Assembly: GCA_921293015.1 (NCBI GenBank)
Contig: OV121082.1
Coordinates: 27,603,497 to 27,667,496 of the forward strand
Length of the DNA: 64,000 nt
From: Phorcus lineatus
Taxonomy: Eukaryota; Mollusca; Gastropoda; Trochida; Trochidae
Direction: 5' to 3'
Shown here: piece after piece, positions 22,783 to 34,039 of the stretch
How positions within the stretch are numbered: position 1 is the first letter of the stretch
How the letters are laid out: each line of letters begins with the position of its first letter
The notes under the pieces: generated by a model
What the model was told of the DNA's origin: nothing
Databases searched by the model: none
What the model saw: only the letters and a program-made list of their open reading frames with translations
Made by a program: the position numbers and the translations under genes

Positions 22783-23396
22783 GCAGGTAGTAGGTCCAAC
22801 TGTTTTCTTTGCAGATAACGGGATGGAGACACATCAATTGTTAGGAAATCATCCAGAAGGTGTAGGATATGGGTAATATGCAAAACATGTTTTGCAATCC
22901 AGCACAATGCGACCGACAAAGAGTCAAATATTTTTGGACTCGATCTAGAGCCAAATACCAATCTTGTGAAGTAGAAATACTGATTCTGCCACTGAACTCC
23001 ATGTAGGTGCCAAACAGATGGATGGGTGGGGATGAGTTTGAAGGCATCTGTGATATCAAATTTACACAAATAGGCTGTCGTTTTCAGATCTTTGATAATG
23101 TTGATAGCGTCATCTACTTTCACATAGGTCAAAGAATAACGAGATTTATCAATAAGAGAGTTCAAACTTGGGTTTTCCTCATCTTTGTGGGGTGCCGACA
23201 TGTCCACAATTAGTCGTTTTTTCTTGGAATACTTCCCTTCCGCAATTCCAATAGGGTTGATGCGATGGCATGTGAATGGGGAAGTAGCAAAGGGGCCTAT
23301 GACGTAACCCTTTTTTAGCTCACTGGTTAGCAAGTCCTGTACTGTCTGTGGGTCGTTCCTTGGGGACAAGAGAATACGACAAATGGTAGTGGTCAC
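22770..23396 (-). pseudogene. DIRS reverse transcriptase domain
   Basis: The frame shows the RT blocks in order: RLIVDMSAPH, then YLCKFDITDAFKLIPTHPSV (first catalytic aspartate in FDITDAF), then YFYFTRLVFGSRSSPKIFD, then HLLDDFLTI (the YxDD box as LxDDF, usual in DIRS elements). It is reached from gag through frame breaks near 23400-23530, where words such as FVNNLIEGLKQGF still show. The frame ends at a stop just after the LDDF block, and the homology continues in the 21964-22782 frame. The two catalytic aspartate sites are intact; the gene is broken by frameshift only. Confidence 0.85.
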
Positions 23397-23530
23397 TGGA
23401 GGATTCTCTATACCTGTGTAAAACCTTGCTTGAGGCCCTCAATGAGGTTGTTCACAAAGTTCCTGTCCGGATGAAGATTTAAGTAACACTCTAGGAGGGT
23501 GAAGTCGATGGGGGATGGCACTGCCCTGAG

Positions 23531-24610
23531 TCACTGGTGTTTTGATGGTCCTGATTTTTGATGGCGAGGGGGGGAGTCCTCAGGGTCTTGCCTACATTTT
23601 TGTGCACAGTGAGACTTCCTGCAGTTACTGCACACATGCTTGAACTTGCAGTTTTGGTGAACACACTTGTCTGAGTTGTAGTTGTTGCAGATAGGTGTGC
23701 CTTGATGAAACAGCACTGGCCGCCCGTGTCGATCTGTTGGGGAACGTTTCTCATAAGACGACAAGGATGGTGTAGATGGCATACTGTGAGATGACTGCAT
23801 GACAAGTGGACAGAACTGAGTGCTGTGGCCAATGTCTTGGCATAGATGGCATGCGTTGACCCGGCGTCCGGTGAAAATTGCCCTGTAGATTTGGTCGTCA
23901 ATTTTCCCCCAGTCTATCTTGACATCTTGCTGCTCTAAAATAGCAGCAGCTTTGGCTGAAAATCGTTTGTGGTAGAGGTAAAAACTCTGGTCTTGATAGA
24001 GCCCATGCATTTAAATGACATTCCTCAAGTACCTGCTGAGTTCCATGCTTCTTTGTGGCCATCGTGCTAGCATAATGTCTTTGTACCTCGTGAAAGCAAG
24101 GACAAACAACTCTAAGGTGAGGGGCTGCTGCAGTCGGCGGTCACTTTGCGATTTTAAAACAACTTCCATATTGTCGATATGGATTCTTTTTGAAGAGCTT
24201 AGTTCATCTGGGCAAAGTAGAAGAGCCAAATTAATGTCTTTACCTTCCCAGATCTGTTTCTTTAAGGAAGGCGACACCGTTTCGATGTGGTCGAAATCAT
24301 CCACTGCAGTTGGACCAGCGTGTGCCGAGTAGGCACTCATCAAAGTGTTCTGGTTAAGTACTGAAACACTGGCGTCCTCGGAGACGAAGTTGTAAGACCT
24401 TGTAATATCTTGTCCGACTGCTGGTGTTCCATGGTCATGCACCATTTGGCGGAGCGAGTCAACTGAAGCCTTCAAGCTTAACACGATGTCTCTGAGGTCT
24501 GCATTAGAGGGAACACCGACATTACTTGTATCACGATCCACGTTCCTTTCGCTGGATGAACTCTCGGGTAGTTCCGTGGCTTGATGACCGTTCGCGCCAG
24601 CAATTGCCAA
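23531..24610 (-). pseudogene. DIRS gag with CCHC and CCCH zinc fingers
   Basis: This is one continuous frame of about 359 codons interrupted by a single TAA (24011-24013) between RYLRNVI and MHGLYQDQ. Residues 1-200 are helical and include LFVLAFTRYKDIMLARWPQR, which parallels the gag fragment at 52.9-53.6 kb. After the stop come CHLCQDIGHSTQFC (C-x2-C-x4-H-x4-C, a retroviral-type knuckle) and CNNYNSDKCVHQNCKFKH (C-x7-C-x4-C-x3-H, a CCCH finger). A Cys pair, CSNCRKSHC, ends the array. These fingers would package element RNA. The single stop suggests a fairly recent loss of function. The start is taken at the first ATG of the open frame (24610). Confidence 0.75.
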
Positions 24611-24669
24611 GTTCTTTTTCTCGAGTCAAAACAACGATGAAAGCATGACAAAGCAAAACTGCTGCACAT

Positions 24670-25495
24670 GCGCAGAACATATAAAAAATCATTCTTCGAC
24701 TGATTCCGGTTTAAGTATGAGGATATTGATTGGTCAAATTAATAAAAATACTAAGAATAATTTTCATTGGTTATGATGAATTAAACGGAAGTAACGAGGT
24801 AACAGTACAATAATAGAGAGAACACTTCAGGACAATGTGTCCGTGTCATAAAGTAATTATGATCATGTAAATAAAACTTCATGAAGAAGTGACTATGAAC
24901 TGACGAAGGTATAAAAGCGCAACAAAGTATATACATGTCAGTAACTTAATATGATGGACAGTATCAGGAGAACAATACGTAATTACATATTTTTAAAAAA
25001 CGAAGTTTAGTACAAGCAATTGTGCAACAAGCATAAAATGTCATGTCATGTCTTATGTCATCATAAACGTGCTTAATATCTTTAAGCTGAAACTGATCAG
25101 GTGAAACAAAAATCAAGTATTGTACTTGATGCAACGTTTCCATTGCAATGTACATACATAACGTATCTATTTTTCAATTCTTTGTTTTGCCCAACATGCT
25201 TCTTGCGGATCAAAAGTTTGATTGAACTATTCCCAAGTGCTAAACAAGTGTTAACCAAGCAAACCACCGACAGCTATCAGATATATCCATGTATGCATGA
25301 ATGAGGTCTTGACTGCGCAGTAACAGTGTTGCGTAATGGGATTACCTGGGAGTTTGCACTTTAATCGTTTGATCATATTTTTCTTTGTCATTTGCACTGC
25401 TTAAACTAAGCATATGTATACATCGCCATTGATGTTTAACAATAATTTGAGAGTAAGAAAAAGGCATGCGTGAATATTGGGTATTGTATACGGAC
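24670..25495. other. Non-coding DNA between DIRS element and host exon
   Basis: No recognisable gene. It probably includes the untranslated 5' end of the DIRS element (24611-24700, with CTGCACATGCGCAGAAC) and then intron sequence. The words TGCGCATGA and TGCGCAGAA upstream of gag also appear upstream of the gag fragment near 53700, a weak hint of shared 5' sequence. Confidence 0.4.
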
Positions 25496-25612
25496 CTGTC
25501 CAGTAGAGTTCCTCTCGCGCTCCCACAGCTGTGTGCTCCTGTTGAACTCTGTCTGCAGCTTGTGCTGCTCCTCCACCAAGCTGTCATATGCATCCTGCAG
25601 GTTCAGCTTTTC
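25496..25612 (-). CDS. Rab11-FIP3/4-like protein, coiled-coil exon D (39 codons)
   Basis: A 117-bp exon bounded by GATGCTTCAG| and CAG|gtccgt, phase 0 at both ends. It encodes EKLNLQDAYDSLVEEQHKLQ then TEFNRSTQLWERERNSTGQ, a continuous amphipathic coiled coil. When joined to the exon at 31040-31121 (ending EIYHIRT) and the one at 6917-7054 (starting LLDELGKEL), the heptads run without a break. In FIP3/FIP4 the corresponding segment reads as a KLQDE..., ...ERxxxxREK..., LIxDL series as I remember it. Third-position GC is high against an AT-rich surround, supporting selection as coding DNA. The donor GTCCGT is less canonical than those of the other exons. Confidence 0.72.
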
Positions 25613-25769
25613 CTGAAGCATCAGAAACAGCACTTTCTAGACTTAGCTGTAAACACCACAACACATATCATGGATAGAAACACCTCTTACCAATGGTAAA
25701 GATTGCCACAGAATATCATCCTCAAAGTATCATAACACTCAAAATATAAGATAGATCATTTCAAAAGAA

Positions 25770-25870
25770 ATGTAAGCTAAGAATATTGCCATCCAGACAA
25801 TTGCCACCCAAACAATTTCCACTGGACAATTGCCATCCGGACAATCACACCTGTGACAATTACCAGTCCA
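25770..25870. repeat. Short imperfect repeats, CAATTGCCATCCGGACA type
   Basis: About five degenerate copies of a 14-17 bp word (TTGCCATCCAGACAATT, TGCCACCCAAACAATT, TTGCCATCCGGACAAT) follow each other. Confidence 0.65.
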
Positions 25871-25930
25871 AAGAATGAAATAAACTAAATCAGTTTTTGA
25901 TAAAGGTCCATTACAATTATAGAAGTTCAT

Positions 25931-25932
<2 letters not shown>

Positions 25933-25962
<30 letters not shown>
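25933..25962. repeat. (AT)15 microsatellite
   Basis: A perfect AT dinucleotide run of 30 bp. Confidence 0.95.
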
Positions 25963-25966
<4 letters not shown>

Positions 25967-26639
25967 CCGGTAGATTATACACCATCAAAACATATCAAAT
26001 TCTTTTTTTTTCTCCTACAAAAAGTAAAACAAGTAGCAAGTTAATACGGTTGCTTTTTATATGAATTGTCCATGACACTTTTATACCCCACTTTTGGAAC
26101 ACAGCCTAATAGAACTGCTGAGACAGGGGAATCCTTAAAAAAAATCATTTGTCCCAACCGCTTGGTTTGGGGTATGACAATCTATGTACACAATTTTCTT
26201 GGGTGTCTTAAAATTTCTATTAAAGAAGTTAAGAACTTTGGTCATGAGAAATCCACCATTAATATCAATGTCAGATTCTTATACATATTAATGAATCCAG
26301 TCAAGGCTGTATGTCTTTCCCAATTGCCTTTAAACAGCGTACAATGCATACAGATCCCATGAGAAGTGTGTATTCCGTGCTTAATCAACACTTACCCAGT
26401 TCAAATGTCCAAAGAGCAGGCTGAACTCATGTGAACTGTACCTAGTAATTATATCATCTGCACTTACAATGCAAGTGGTGTGTACTTATTGGAAACTACA
26501 AATTTACAGCCAATTTCTTAGTTTGGGCTGAAGATTTTTGGCAAATTAAGCAGGTGTATCCAATTCTGAATGAAATCGAGTAAAAAGTCTAAGTCAAAAT
26601 ATTACGGAAGCACATTGCTGCCAGCAGTGAGAAAAATTT

Positions 26640-26765
26640 ACAAAAGTTCTAAATAAATAGTTTCATCTAATTAGATTATAGTTTCATCCAAATTGATTAT
26701 GAATTCATCTAATTACATGATAGCTTCATCTAATTACATGAAAGGTGCATCTAATTAGGTGACCC
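26640..26765. repeat. Imperfect tandem repeats of CATCTAATTA
   Basis: Five to six degenerate units of 20-23 bp (AGTTTCATCTAATTAGATTA, AGCTTCATCTAATTACATGA and so on). A related phrase appears near 47195-47230. Confidence 0.65.
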
Positions 26766-27232
26766 TGTGATGTCCAATTATCAATGAAGCATGAGTCTTG
26801 CCACCTCAAATGACAGTAGTCGCCCCTATAATCTCCTTATTGAATAAAGAACAGCAAATTTTGCTGTTTTAACAACTGTTTAAACATATTAAAAGTCATC
26901 CAAACAACTCCAACCTTCGATAAATTGATATTTAATATATCCCAGTTTTGTATCTGACTTCAATTCATATTTTCATAAAGACAATACATTCAAGTAAATA
27001 AAACACCAAACATAGTTTCGATGCGTCCTTTAATTAAAAGGATATAATGGTTCAAAGTGCGTAGAAATCGGCCGCCTTGAAAGCCCAATTAGAAAAGTCC
27101 CTAGAGTGGCCTGAGCTCCCCTTCGGCGGATGTAATGTCGTAGACAGGACTCGCTCCGCGTTTGTTTGTAAACAAGTATATATCAATGCAGATATGGGTC
27201 GCATTCGTCTACGTTTTCATTGTGAAAGAGAC

Positions 27233-27506
27233 ATGCCTTCTTCCTGCGTTGCTGCCAACTGTACTAATAAGAAATCAGGAGACATTGAACTGCATCGGTT
27301 TCCGAAGGATCCTGTCCAATTCGCGAATTGGACAAAGTTTGTTAGTCAGAAAAGAGCAAAGTGGAGTCCCAATTACAGGTCTGTCATCTGCTCCGATCAT
27401 TTCACAGAGGGCTGTTATGATCTTTCCTACGATTTCAACAGAGACTTTGGACTTGCCCCACAAAGGAAAAAACTCGTCAAAAATGCTGTGCCAACCGTTA
27501 ATAAAC

Positions 27507-27514
<8 letters not shown>
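27233..27514 (+). CDS. THAP-domain zinc-finger ORF (93 aa)
   Basis: THAP domains are C2CH zinc fingers that bind DNA and occur in transcription regulators and P-element-derived proteins. The frame starts MPSSCVAANCTNKKSGDIEL and continues HRFPKDPVQFANWTKF, W(S)PNYRSVICSDHFTEGCYD, then AVPTVNKHR. All signature positions are visible: CxxxxC near residue 5, the HRFP block, the W before the basic turn, CSDHF giving C-x2-H, and the closing AVPT. The ATG at 27233 is chosen because THAP domains start at the protein N-terminus with a short M-x(1-4)-C; an upstream in-frame extension to 27077 exists but looks like 5' UTR. The stop TAG is made by the first GATA units of a microsatellite, so the ORF may be truncated or the true exon may splice out before it. 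It is antisense to the Rab11-FIP gene, inside an intron. Confidence 0.75.

Positions 27515-27572
<58 letters not shown>
27507..27572. repeat. (GATA)n microsatellite, about 16 units
   Basis: A perfect tetranucleotide run begins within the last codons of the THAP ORF and supplies its stop codon. Confidence 0.95.
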
Positions 27573-30500
27573 CTGTAAATGATACACAGTGACAGGTTTG
27601 TAGTTTGTTACATTACTAGTTTTGGGGTATACATTATTTTTTTGGTGCTGATTACTCTAAGGATACATACAAAAATGTGGGCATGTCACTTATGTTTGTA
27701 TGTTGACACTACAGTTTTGGTTATAACATTTATGAAAAATTAAAATTTCTTGCTACAGCGTCATTTTAGAAACAACAAAAAGTAAAATTAAAGTAATAAA
27801 GCTGCCCCGGAGAAACATTTTCCATTTTATGTAGCCTTACAGTGGATAATTTATAACCTATTTGATATTGATAAACATTGCAGTATGAAATAAAATATTT
27901 AGTAATACAGATTTGTTAATATATTGTCATGTGTCACGTGTATTGACAAACCTAATTACCTTCATCAAGTTTCAATAAAGGCTGTTGATCATGTGTGGGG
28001 ATAAAGTTTAGATAACTAATCAGTGCATTGTGTATTAACTATTTGAAATGTGCCAGGTGCTGAGGTCATTAAGTATATTGCTTAATTGCCATAATGTACA
28101 GGTGTGTGGCATTTCATGTAGACTGTTAGGTAATAACTTTATGACTATATTGTCTGGTGTGAAAAAGTAGTGTTAGGTAACTAAAAACCTCTCTCTGGTA
28201 AAATACCGGTACTAAAGTACTGAAGGAAATGGAAATTATATGCTTTTCAGCGTTAATATTTGTATTTGGTTGAAATAGTTAAAACTGAAAAAGAATTTCA
28301 TATTTACAATACATTTCCAAGCAGGCTTTAACTTACATCACAATCAACAATAAATGTTGTGTTATTATTGACAATATTGGCCTACATCACTCTAGATTAG
28401 TACCACACTCTTTATCTCAAACACTGACCATTAACTCACACAAAACAACAATAATCTGTCTCCTTACTATGGAAAATACATTAACACGTAACTCTAAGTT
28501 TTTATGAAGGTGGCAAATCGCGAATCAAGAGGTACATTTACTAAACACATCAAAGATTTTATCTTCATTATCACTAATAACTGGGTAATAAGGCCAAAAA
28601 CAGCTGCTCGGAACCTCGCATTCCAATGACGAGATCTGGAAGTTGCCAAGAGGCAGTCCATCAAAAGCGAGATCTCATTGTTACAGTCATGCAAAGCAGA
28701 AACATGGATTTACGATATTGAGTTGACACAATGGCACAACGTAGTAACAAATATTCTACATATACAATGGTCAATCAACAACACAGGGGGATAGTCGATT
28801 TGTCTAGGTGTTCAAACAAAAAACAGTCACAATGGCGGCAGATATCAGTTTGGGTTCACTTGATCGGCATTATCGGAGATTAACAACCCAAACAGATAAC
28901 AACAACAACAGTTAATTAATGTCAAACAGAATATGTCGATGTATTGATATTAATAGCTTTGGTGACTTACAGGCTTTTTTATAAGTACAATCAGTGAAAA
29001 TATATACGTTCACGGCCGCTGGAATCTATAATTTAAACGATGACACAGATCAGCCAGTCGTTAGCGAGTCCTCTCTATGTCGTCACAACCCCCCTATCAC
29101 CTGATTGGCTAATAAAACGTTTTGCATCTGTTTTCCGGAAGTGTTTATAAAACACGTTTTTTCTGCTATTTTCAGTTGGATGAGAACCTAAATAGTTGTT
29201 GATATTTATTCTTAACTGTGTTATGAAGTATTTCCGCTAATCGCACCCCCTATGTGGATATATTATCTTAAGTTATTTGTATTGTTCCAAGTGAAAGACA
29301 GTGTTTTAATAGGATGCTACACTGTCCCATAGCATATGTACATCAATTACGATGTTTGCCCAATGTTGTTACAACAATCAGAGTGGGTAAGGTACTCTCA
29401 ATTTTATGAGAAACAGGTGCCTATTATGTAATACAATCACATTTAAATTCAATTCTTAATTTAATGGTCTATAATTAGACCTATTGGATTTTCACCCCTT
29501 GGATCTGTCAAGCGGAAAATATGTCAAACGTCCTGTCTTAATGGTGTAACTCTTGGCATTCGACCGCTACTTAGTTTACTGTCACAACGTTCAATCATTA
29601 TGAACCAATGAACTTGTAGAATATATATTCAACCAATAAATTAAGAGAAGGAGGTTTGGCTCATGCATTTCTATCGATGATGACAATCATTTGCAATAGG
29701 AGATCGTAAGTAAAGGATACCAAAATTCTTTAGGATTATATAGGATGTTTCGAACACTTGCGCCAGGTATGTTATTATACCATTGATTGTTAAATTCAAA
29801 AACAGAGACATTGCCACTGGGTGTGAGATGTTATATCAGATAACAATATAAGTTACTTAACTACAAACGAATCATCTACTTAAGTACTAAGTTGTCATGA
29901 AAGTGAAGTGAAAGAAAAGAAATGTTTTTGAGAAATATGAAACAAATGCCTCTACAGAAAACATATATTACACTGTCATTCATTTTTTCGAGACAATTTA
30001 AAACTTCATATTGATAAATACATGATATAACAATATGTGTTATCTAATAGCGAAAGATCTCTCAACGCCCAAGTTCTTAACATCCAAGATCTTAACATCC
30101 AAGAAAACTGCGTCCAGGGATTGTCACAGTCCAATCAGCGAATGTGAGGACTAAGAAGGAAGTTGATATCATGAAGCAGTAATTTATTGTATTTATGAAT
30201 TCTTTCGGCCATGCTATTGCCGTCTCTTTGGCTGTTGAAATAGCTTAAAAATACAGAGAAAATCAAAGAGCTGGAGTTTCAGCTGACTACTAATCAGCTC
30301 ACACTCGGCGTTGCTTTGTCAAAGCTTGCATCAGTCTTATTAGGTGGTTATCCAAACAGGGGTATAAAAGGTCTCCTAGTAGTCAAATTAAAGCGTATAT
30401 TTTCGCATTGTTTGGCTCTTTTGATTCTTATAAGTGATACTAATACAAATAATAATTTGTAATAATCAAAATTATGCATTGGGCCTCCTCTTTAACTGAT

Positions 30501-31039
30501 CTTGTCAGACATATTGTGAATAGTATTTTCCTCAACACACATAGCCAGTGTTTATGCCTGTTGGGTTTAAGCACACTGCAAAAAGTATGTATTTGATAAG
30601 GACAATTTTAAAGCCTTTAACGTAGGTATCTGGCACATTTGTTCTTTCAATGTGGTCCGTATTCCATGACATCACAAGATCCTCAACTTAGAACTGGTTT
30701 GGAGCAAAATATGAAAAAAACATCCATCTTTTGGTCCCTTGTCAGGAGAAACAAATCAAGTCGGGTGACCTTAAAGTTGGTTTTGAAATATTCTTAGAAC
30801 AGGTTTGCACCTTATCAGTGAGAATAACAAATGTTCCACATAAAAAGTTTAATGAGTTTTGTCTTGCAACTTTAAGTTCTTCTCCAGAAAACAATATCAT
30901 TATTATGGATAAGAAGGACGAATAGACTGACAGATGGAATGATTGGTGTTACTAAAGTCCCTAAACTGTTGTTCAGGGGTAACATAATGACCTTTTCCAG
31001 TAACCAAAACAAGGTTTCCCCCCAAAAAATACTACTTAC
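27573..31039. other. No recognised gene; probable intron
   Basis: Mostly AT-rich unique-looking DNA. An ATG in a CACAATGGCGGCAG context at 28842 opens a 27-codon frame (MAADISLGSLDRHYRRLTTQ) without splice or homology support. A minus frame at 28494-28694 (HDCNNEISLLMDCLL) is also unassigned. Short repeats of TTAACATCCAAGA occur at 30078-30110. Nothing else stands out. Confidence 0.5.
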
Positions 31040-31121
31040 TGTTCTGATGTGATAAATCTCTGAACGGAGACGTGGTACTTCTTGCTTTAGTTGCTCATTT
31101 TCTTCTTCAAACTTCTGCAAT
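31040..31121 (-). CDS. Rab11-FIP3/4-like protein, coiled-coil exon C (82 bp)
   Basis: The exon lies between a pyrimidine-rich acceptor (TCTCCTTTACACAG|A) and a consensus donor (ACA|gtaagt). The first base completes a codon begun in the previous exon, then LQKFEEENEQLKQEVPRLRS and EIYHIRT follow; it ends in phase 0. The predicted junction codon AG|A (Arg) agrees with the exon at 47117-47169, which ends in AG. 'R-L-x-x-x-EEEN-x-x-L ... V-P-x-L' is the pattern I recall from FIP3/FIP4 (L-EEEN-EL-...-VP-L). A second possible acceptor 8 bp inside (TTGCAG|AAG) would give a phase-0 start and lose three residues. Expressed protein would be a rod that dimerises in parallel. Confidence 0.72.
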
Positions 31122-31235
31122 CTGTGTAAAGGAGAACAGATAAACTTTGTTTTCATGAAATCCTGTAATAAAAAAGGGGCCATTTGCTTTGTAGCTCAAA
31201 AAATTTGATAGAATAAATCATCAAATAGTTCCATT

Positions 31236-31312
31236 GGGTCTTAGCTCAACTGGCATAACTACCACCTTTGAGGTTGAGGACTAATTCAAATATCAAGTCA
31301 TTGCAAATGTGG
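31236..31312 (+). repeat. tRNA-like SINE head (Pol III A and B box)
   Basis: TAGCTCAACTGG at 31242-31253 fits the Pol III A-box consensus TRGCNNANNGG. A degenerate B-box (AATTCAAATATC, near 31281) follows at tRNA-like spacing. The surrounding GGGTCTTAGC..TTGAGGTTGAGGAC resembles a mutated tRNA but does not fold into a good anticodon arm. I read this as the 5' part of an old tRNA-derived SINE, not as a functional tRNA gene. Confidence 0.45.
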
Positions 31313-31559
31313 AAGATATAAAGTTTATGAAAGAATGATATAAAAACTAAGTTATCTTATAATCAAACATTCTTTTAAATGATTGGTTTTAAGGCCAAGA
31401 TCCCTTTAAGCCTTATTCCGACCTTACTCAAAGAATCACTTCTCAATTCAAGAGCATTAGTGAGCTTTATATACCGCTGCTTCCCTGAGTAGTCACAATA
31501 GCTTCATGTGCAGATATTGAATTAGGTCAAAATTCTTAAAAGTTTTAATTCATTAAAGA

Positions 31560-32060
31560 TAAATCAACAAGCAAAAAATGAGAACCATTGACTCTGTAGC
31601 TCATCAGGCTATCTATAATTTAATAAACAAATGGTCACAGCGTCATCATCATGTGCAGAGGAAGATGAAAATAGGTTTTTAAGGCATTGTCCCTAGAGCC
31701 ATTTCTAGGCGATCACCAAATATACAATCCCCATCAGCTAAGGAATCGGTAAACAAGGTTTCGACTTATTAGGTCTTTTGCATCTTAAGACGACAATGAA
31801 AATAGCTTTTATAGGGTGAGGCTCCTGTTACCCATATCAAAGTGAATGAATTCTGAATGTCCCACCTATCCTTAAAGCTACAAAGAGGGGCACCAGAAAA
31901 TAATGGTAATTTGATTATATATTTCTTGGGGTTATTGGGGAAAATACAACAATTTTGAAGGGTATCTCCTTGAAGATAATGGTTTTGGAAACAGCCAAAA
32001 TATAATTCTGAATCAGTCAAAAACCAAAAAAACGTCACTAGACATCATGATTGTGCAACA
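31560..32060. repeat. Dispersed repeat with CTCTGTAGCTCATCAGG border
   Basis: The border GACTCTGTAGCTCATCAGGC (31590) is the same as at 7210 and 45940. The sequence after it (GTCACAGCGTCATCATCATG, then TGAAAATAGGTTTTTAAGGC) shares the word GAAGATGAAAATAGGTTTTT with the 145-bp satellite. It therefore links the satellite to this dispersed family. Confidence 0.55.
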
Positions 32061-32348
32061 TAACTAATAATAATTTCGCTCTTTAAAGTTCACAACAAAT
32101 ACTGAACGTTGATTGGTTGAGAGCACGGTCATGTGATCTGAATTCATTTCTCATGACCTCTGGGAAAAAACGTTCATACTTGTGTGAACAGTTTCTAGCC
32201 GATCTAGGTCGTGTGAACATTTACCGGAACTACTTTCTCAGTTCCCACATCGAATCTAGCGATGAATTTATATAAAATCTGACTTACCATATTCGTTTTT
32301 CTTTATTCAATAAAATGAAAAGAAGAAGTTAAATATAATCATTTGCTA

Positions 32349-32683
32349 AATTCGAACAAACATGCAGAGGTTTCAGATTCTTTGAAAAGGATCCTCCTTG
32401 GGGTACTATTACATAAAATCTGTTTATTTTTGCTATATGACAGGTTGTGACTATATTTTACATACAAAAAATATAAAAAAAACAACATAAAACATGTTTT
32501 CTCATATATTACCACCCTAACAGGCCCCCAAACCCTAGCGGTTGCCATAGCATGAAGGGCAGGTAACTCTATTATCACCACTTATCATTTGAGCATAGCA
32601 GACAGAATAAGGGGAGGTGGGTGGCCGTACCCCAAGGAGGATCCTCTTCAACGAATCTGAAACTTCTGCAGGTTTGTTCGATT
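32349..32683. repeat. Inverted-repeat segment, about 60-bp arms
   Basis: The left arm TTCGAACAAACATGCAGAGG (32349) then GGATCCTCCTTGGGGTAC is mirrored by 32620-32683 (GTACCCCAAGGAGGATCC, ending TTTGTTCG). A third, single arm lies at 55758-55830 next to another YR fragment. The association with YR remnants at both places suggests these are non-coding parts of that element family. Confidence 0.65.
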
Positions 32684-32854
32684 CTTTTTCAGAAGCAATC
32701 CTCCTTAGGGTACTATTGCATAGAACAGACTCCCTGAGAAAGGATTCTGGAAGTGGAATTCTGTCTACAACATAAAACCGTTAATCAAGGAAAACAGGAA
32801 ACTACACTCACAAGATCATGTGACTTGTCACGTCGTAGGCCTTGGGACGAAGTG

Positions 32855-33535
32855 CTAACCTGAGACTACACTGATTATTTTAAAAGAAGGAAGTAGGGGA
32901 GAACCGAACCGAGCATGCTCACTAGAGTGCATGTCAAGTTTGTAATGCCCGATGAATGTGCTAGACAGGCTCCAAATCTCTTTGCAGATCTCTTCAATGG
33001 GCAGGGCCGCAGCGTAGGCCTTAGAGGTTGACACCACCCTAACCGAATGAGCTTTCAACCCTTCAGGAGGCTGTAGCCCCTTATGAATGTAGCCCAGACA
33101 AATTGCCGAAACAATCCATCTAGAGATTGTTTGTTTCGATGCCGGTAGGCCGGATGTATTCCCGCCGTAGCAGCAGAACAACTGCTTATCCTTTCAGACT
33201 TCCTCTGTTCTCTTAACATAACATTTAAGGGTGTGACACACATCAAGGATGTGGGGTTGCGCCGACCTCGCCCCTGAAGCTGCCGGTTGTAACATTGCTG
33301 GTAATTCAATCAAAGCTGACAGGTTGAAAGGATGATCCACCTTAGGGCGGTATGAGTTGGGCAGTCTAATGCTGACCCTGTCCCTGGGAAAAACAGTCAG
33401 CTCGGGATCGGAAGACATCGCATGGATATCCCCTACCCGCTTACCTAACGTAACTGCCACCAAGAAGGCGATCTTCCACGTGAGTAACTGCAACAAGTAG
33501 GTATAAATGGGGGTTCTGGACCAACGCAGGCCCAA
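32855..33535 (-). pseudogene. Tyrosine recombinase of a second DIRS-like family
   Basis: Three overlapping frames give one YR. First, LTWKIAFLVAVTLGKRVGDI then HAMSSDPELTVF: the catalytic-domain start, where the first arginine lies in GKRVGDIHAM. Next is SIRLPNSYRPKVDHPFN. After a frameshift come QLFCCYGG and TISRWIVSAICLGYI, then GLKAHSVRVVSTSKAYAAAL with the H-x-x-R box (HSVR), then STFIGHYKLD with the tyrosine. All key residues of the recombinase are recognisable, unlike in the 21-kb element, but at least one frameshift separates them. The words differ from the 21-kb copy, so this is a separate family (DIRS or Ngaro type). A more decayed homolog lies at 54950-55450. Confidence 0.72.
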
Positions 33536-34039
33536 TGTATTTTCTCATTAAAATTACACAAAAACTACTCCGTCCGTAGTTTTTACCTGTACTGGTTAAT
33601 GAGACCACACGCTTTACTCGCCGCTAATCCAGAACTCCCATTTATACCTACTATAAAAAAGTATTATTAATAGATAACAGATTCAAATATTAATATGATG
33701 TATCAAATAATTATATCAAAACTAAGCAAAATGTAATGAAAATGGTAGACCTGTGTAACTGTGTGATACGTACAAGTTTATGAATTGATCGGATGCCCGA
33801 TTCATACAATGTCAGGAGACGATATCTCTGATCTTGTTCTGCCATTCTTTACTTCCGCATTGTCTTCTAGCAACGTAACGGTCACGTAACCACGCTACTG
33901 GTGTAGACGAGGGAGATAACTACATAGCAACTCGAGAAAATGGTTAAAACCAAAGGAATACGTTTTGGATCGGTTGTAAATACGCTAATTTAAATTTAGG
34001 GACAATATCACATGTTGCAAATTTTCTGCACAATACTAT

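Larger units (their letters stand above)
20897..24610 (-). mobile_element. DIRS-type tyrosine-recombinase retrotransposon, near complete
   Basis: On the minus strand the order is gag with zinc fingers (24610-23531), reverse transcriptase (23396-22770), RNase H (22782-21964) and tyrosine recombinase (22009-21270). No aspartic protease and no DDE integrase are present. This domain order with a YR defines the DIRS order, which integrates a circular DNA copy by site-specific recombination rather than by integrase. Damage is light: one in-frame TAA in gag, frameshifts between gag and RT, RT and RNase H, and within YR, and a clean deletion in YR. Inverted or split terminal repeats were not found next to the coding part, so the exact ends are unknown. 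Confidence 0.85.

Noticed and set aside
31236-31312. Functional tRNA gene
   Set aside because: A-box fits but the anticodon arm does not pair and the B-box is degenerate; better explained as an old SINE head.
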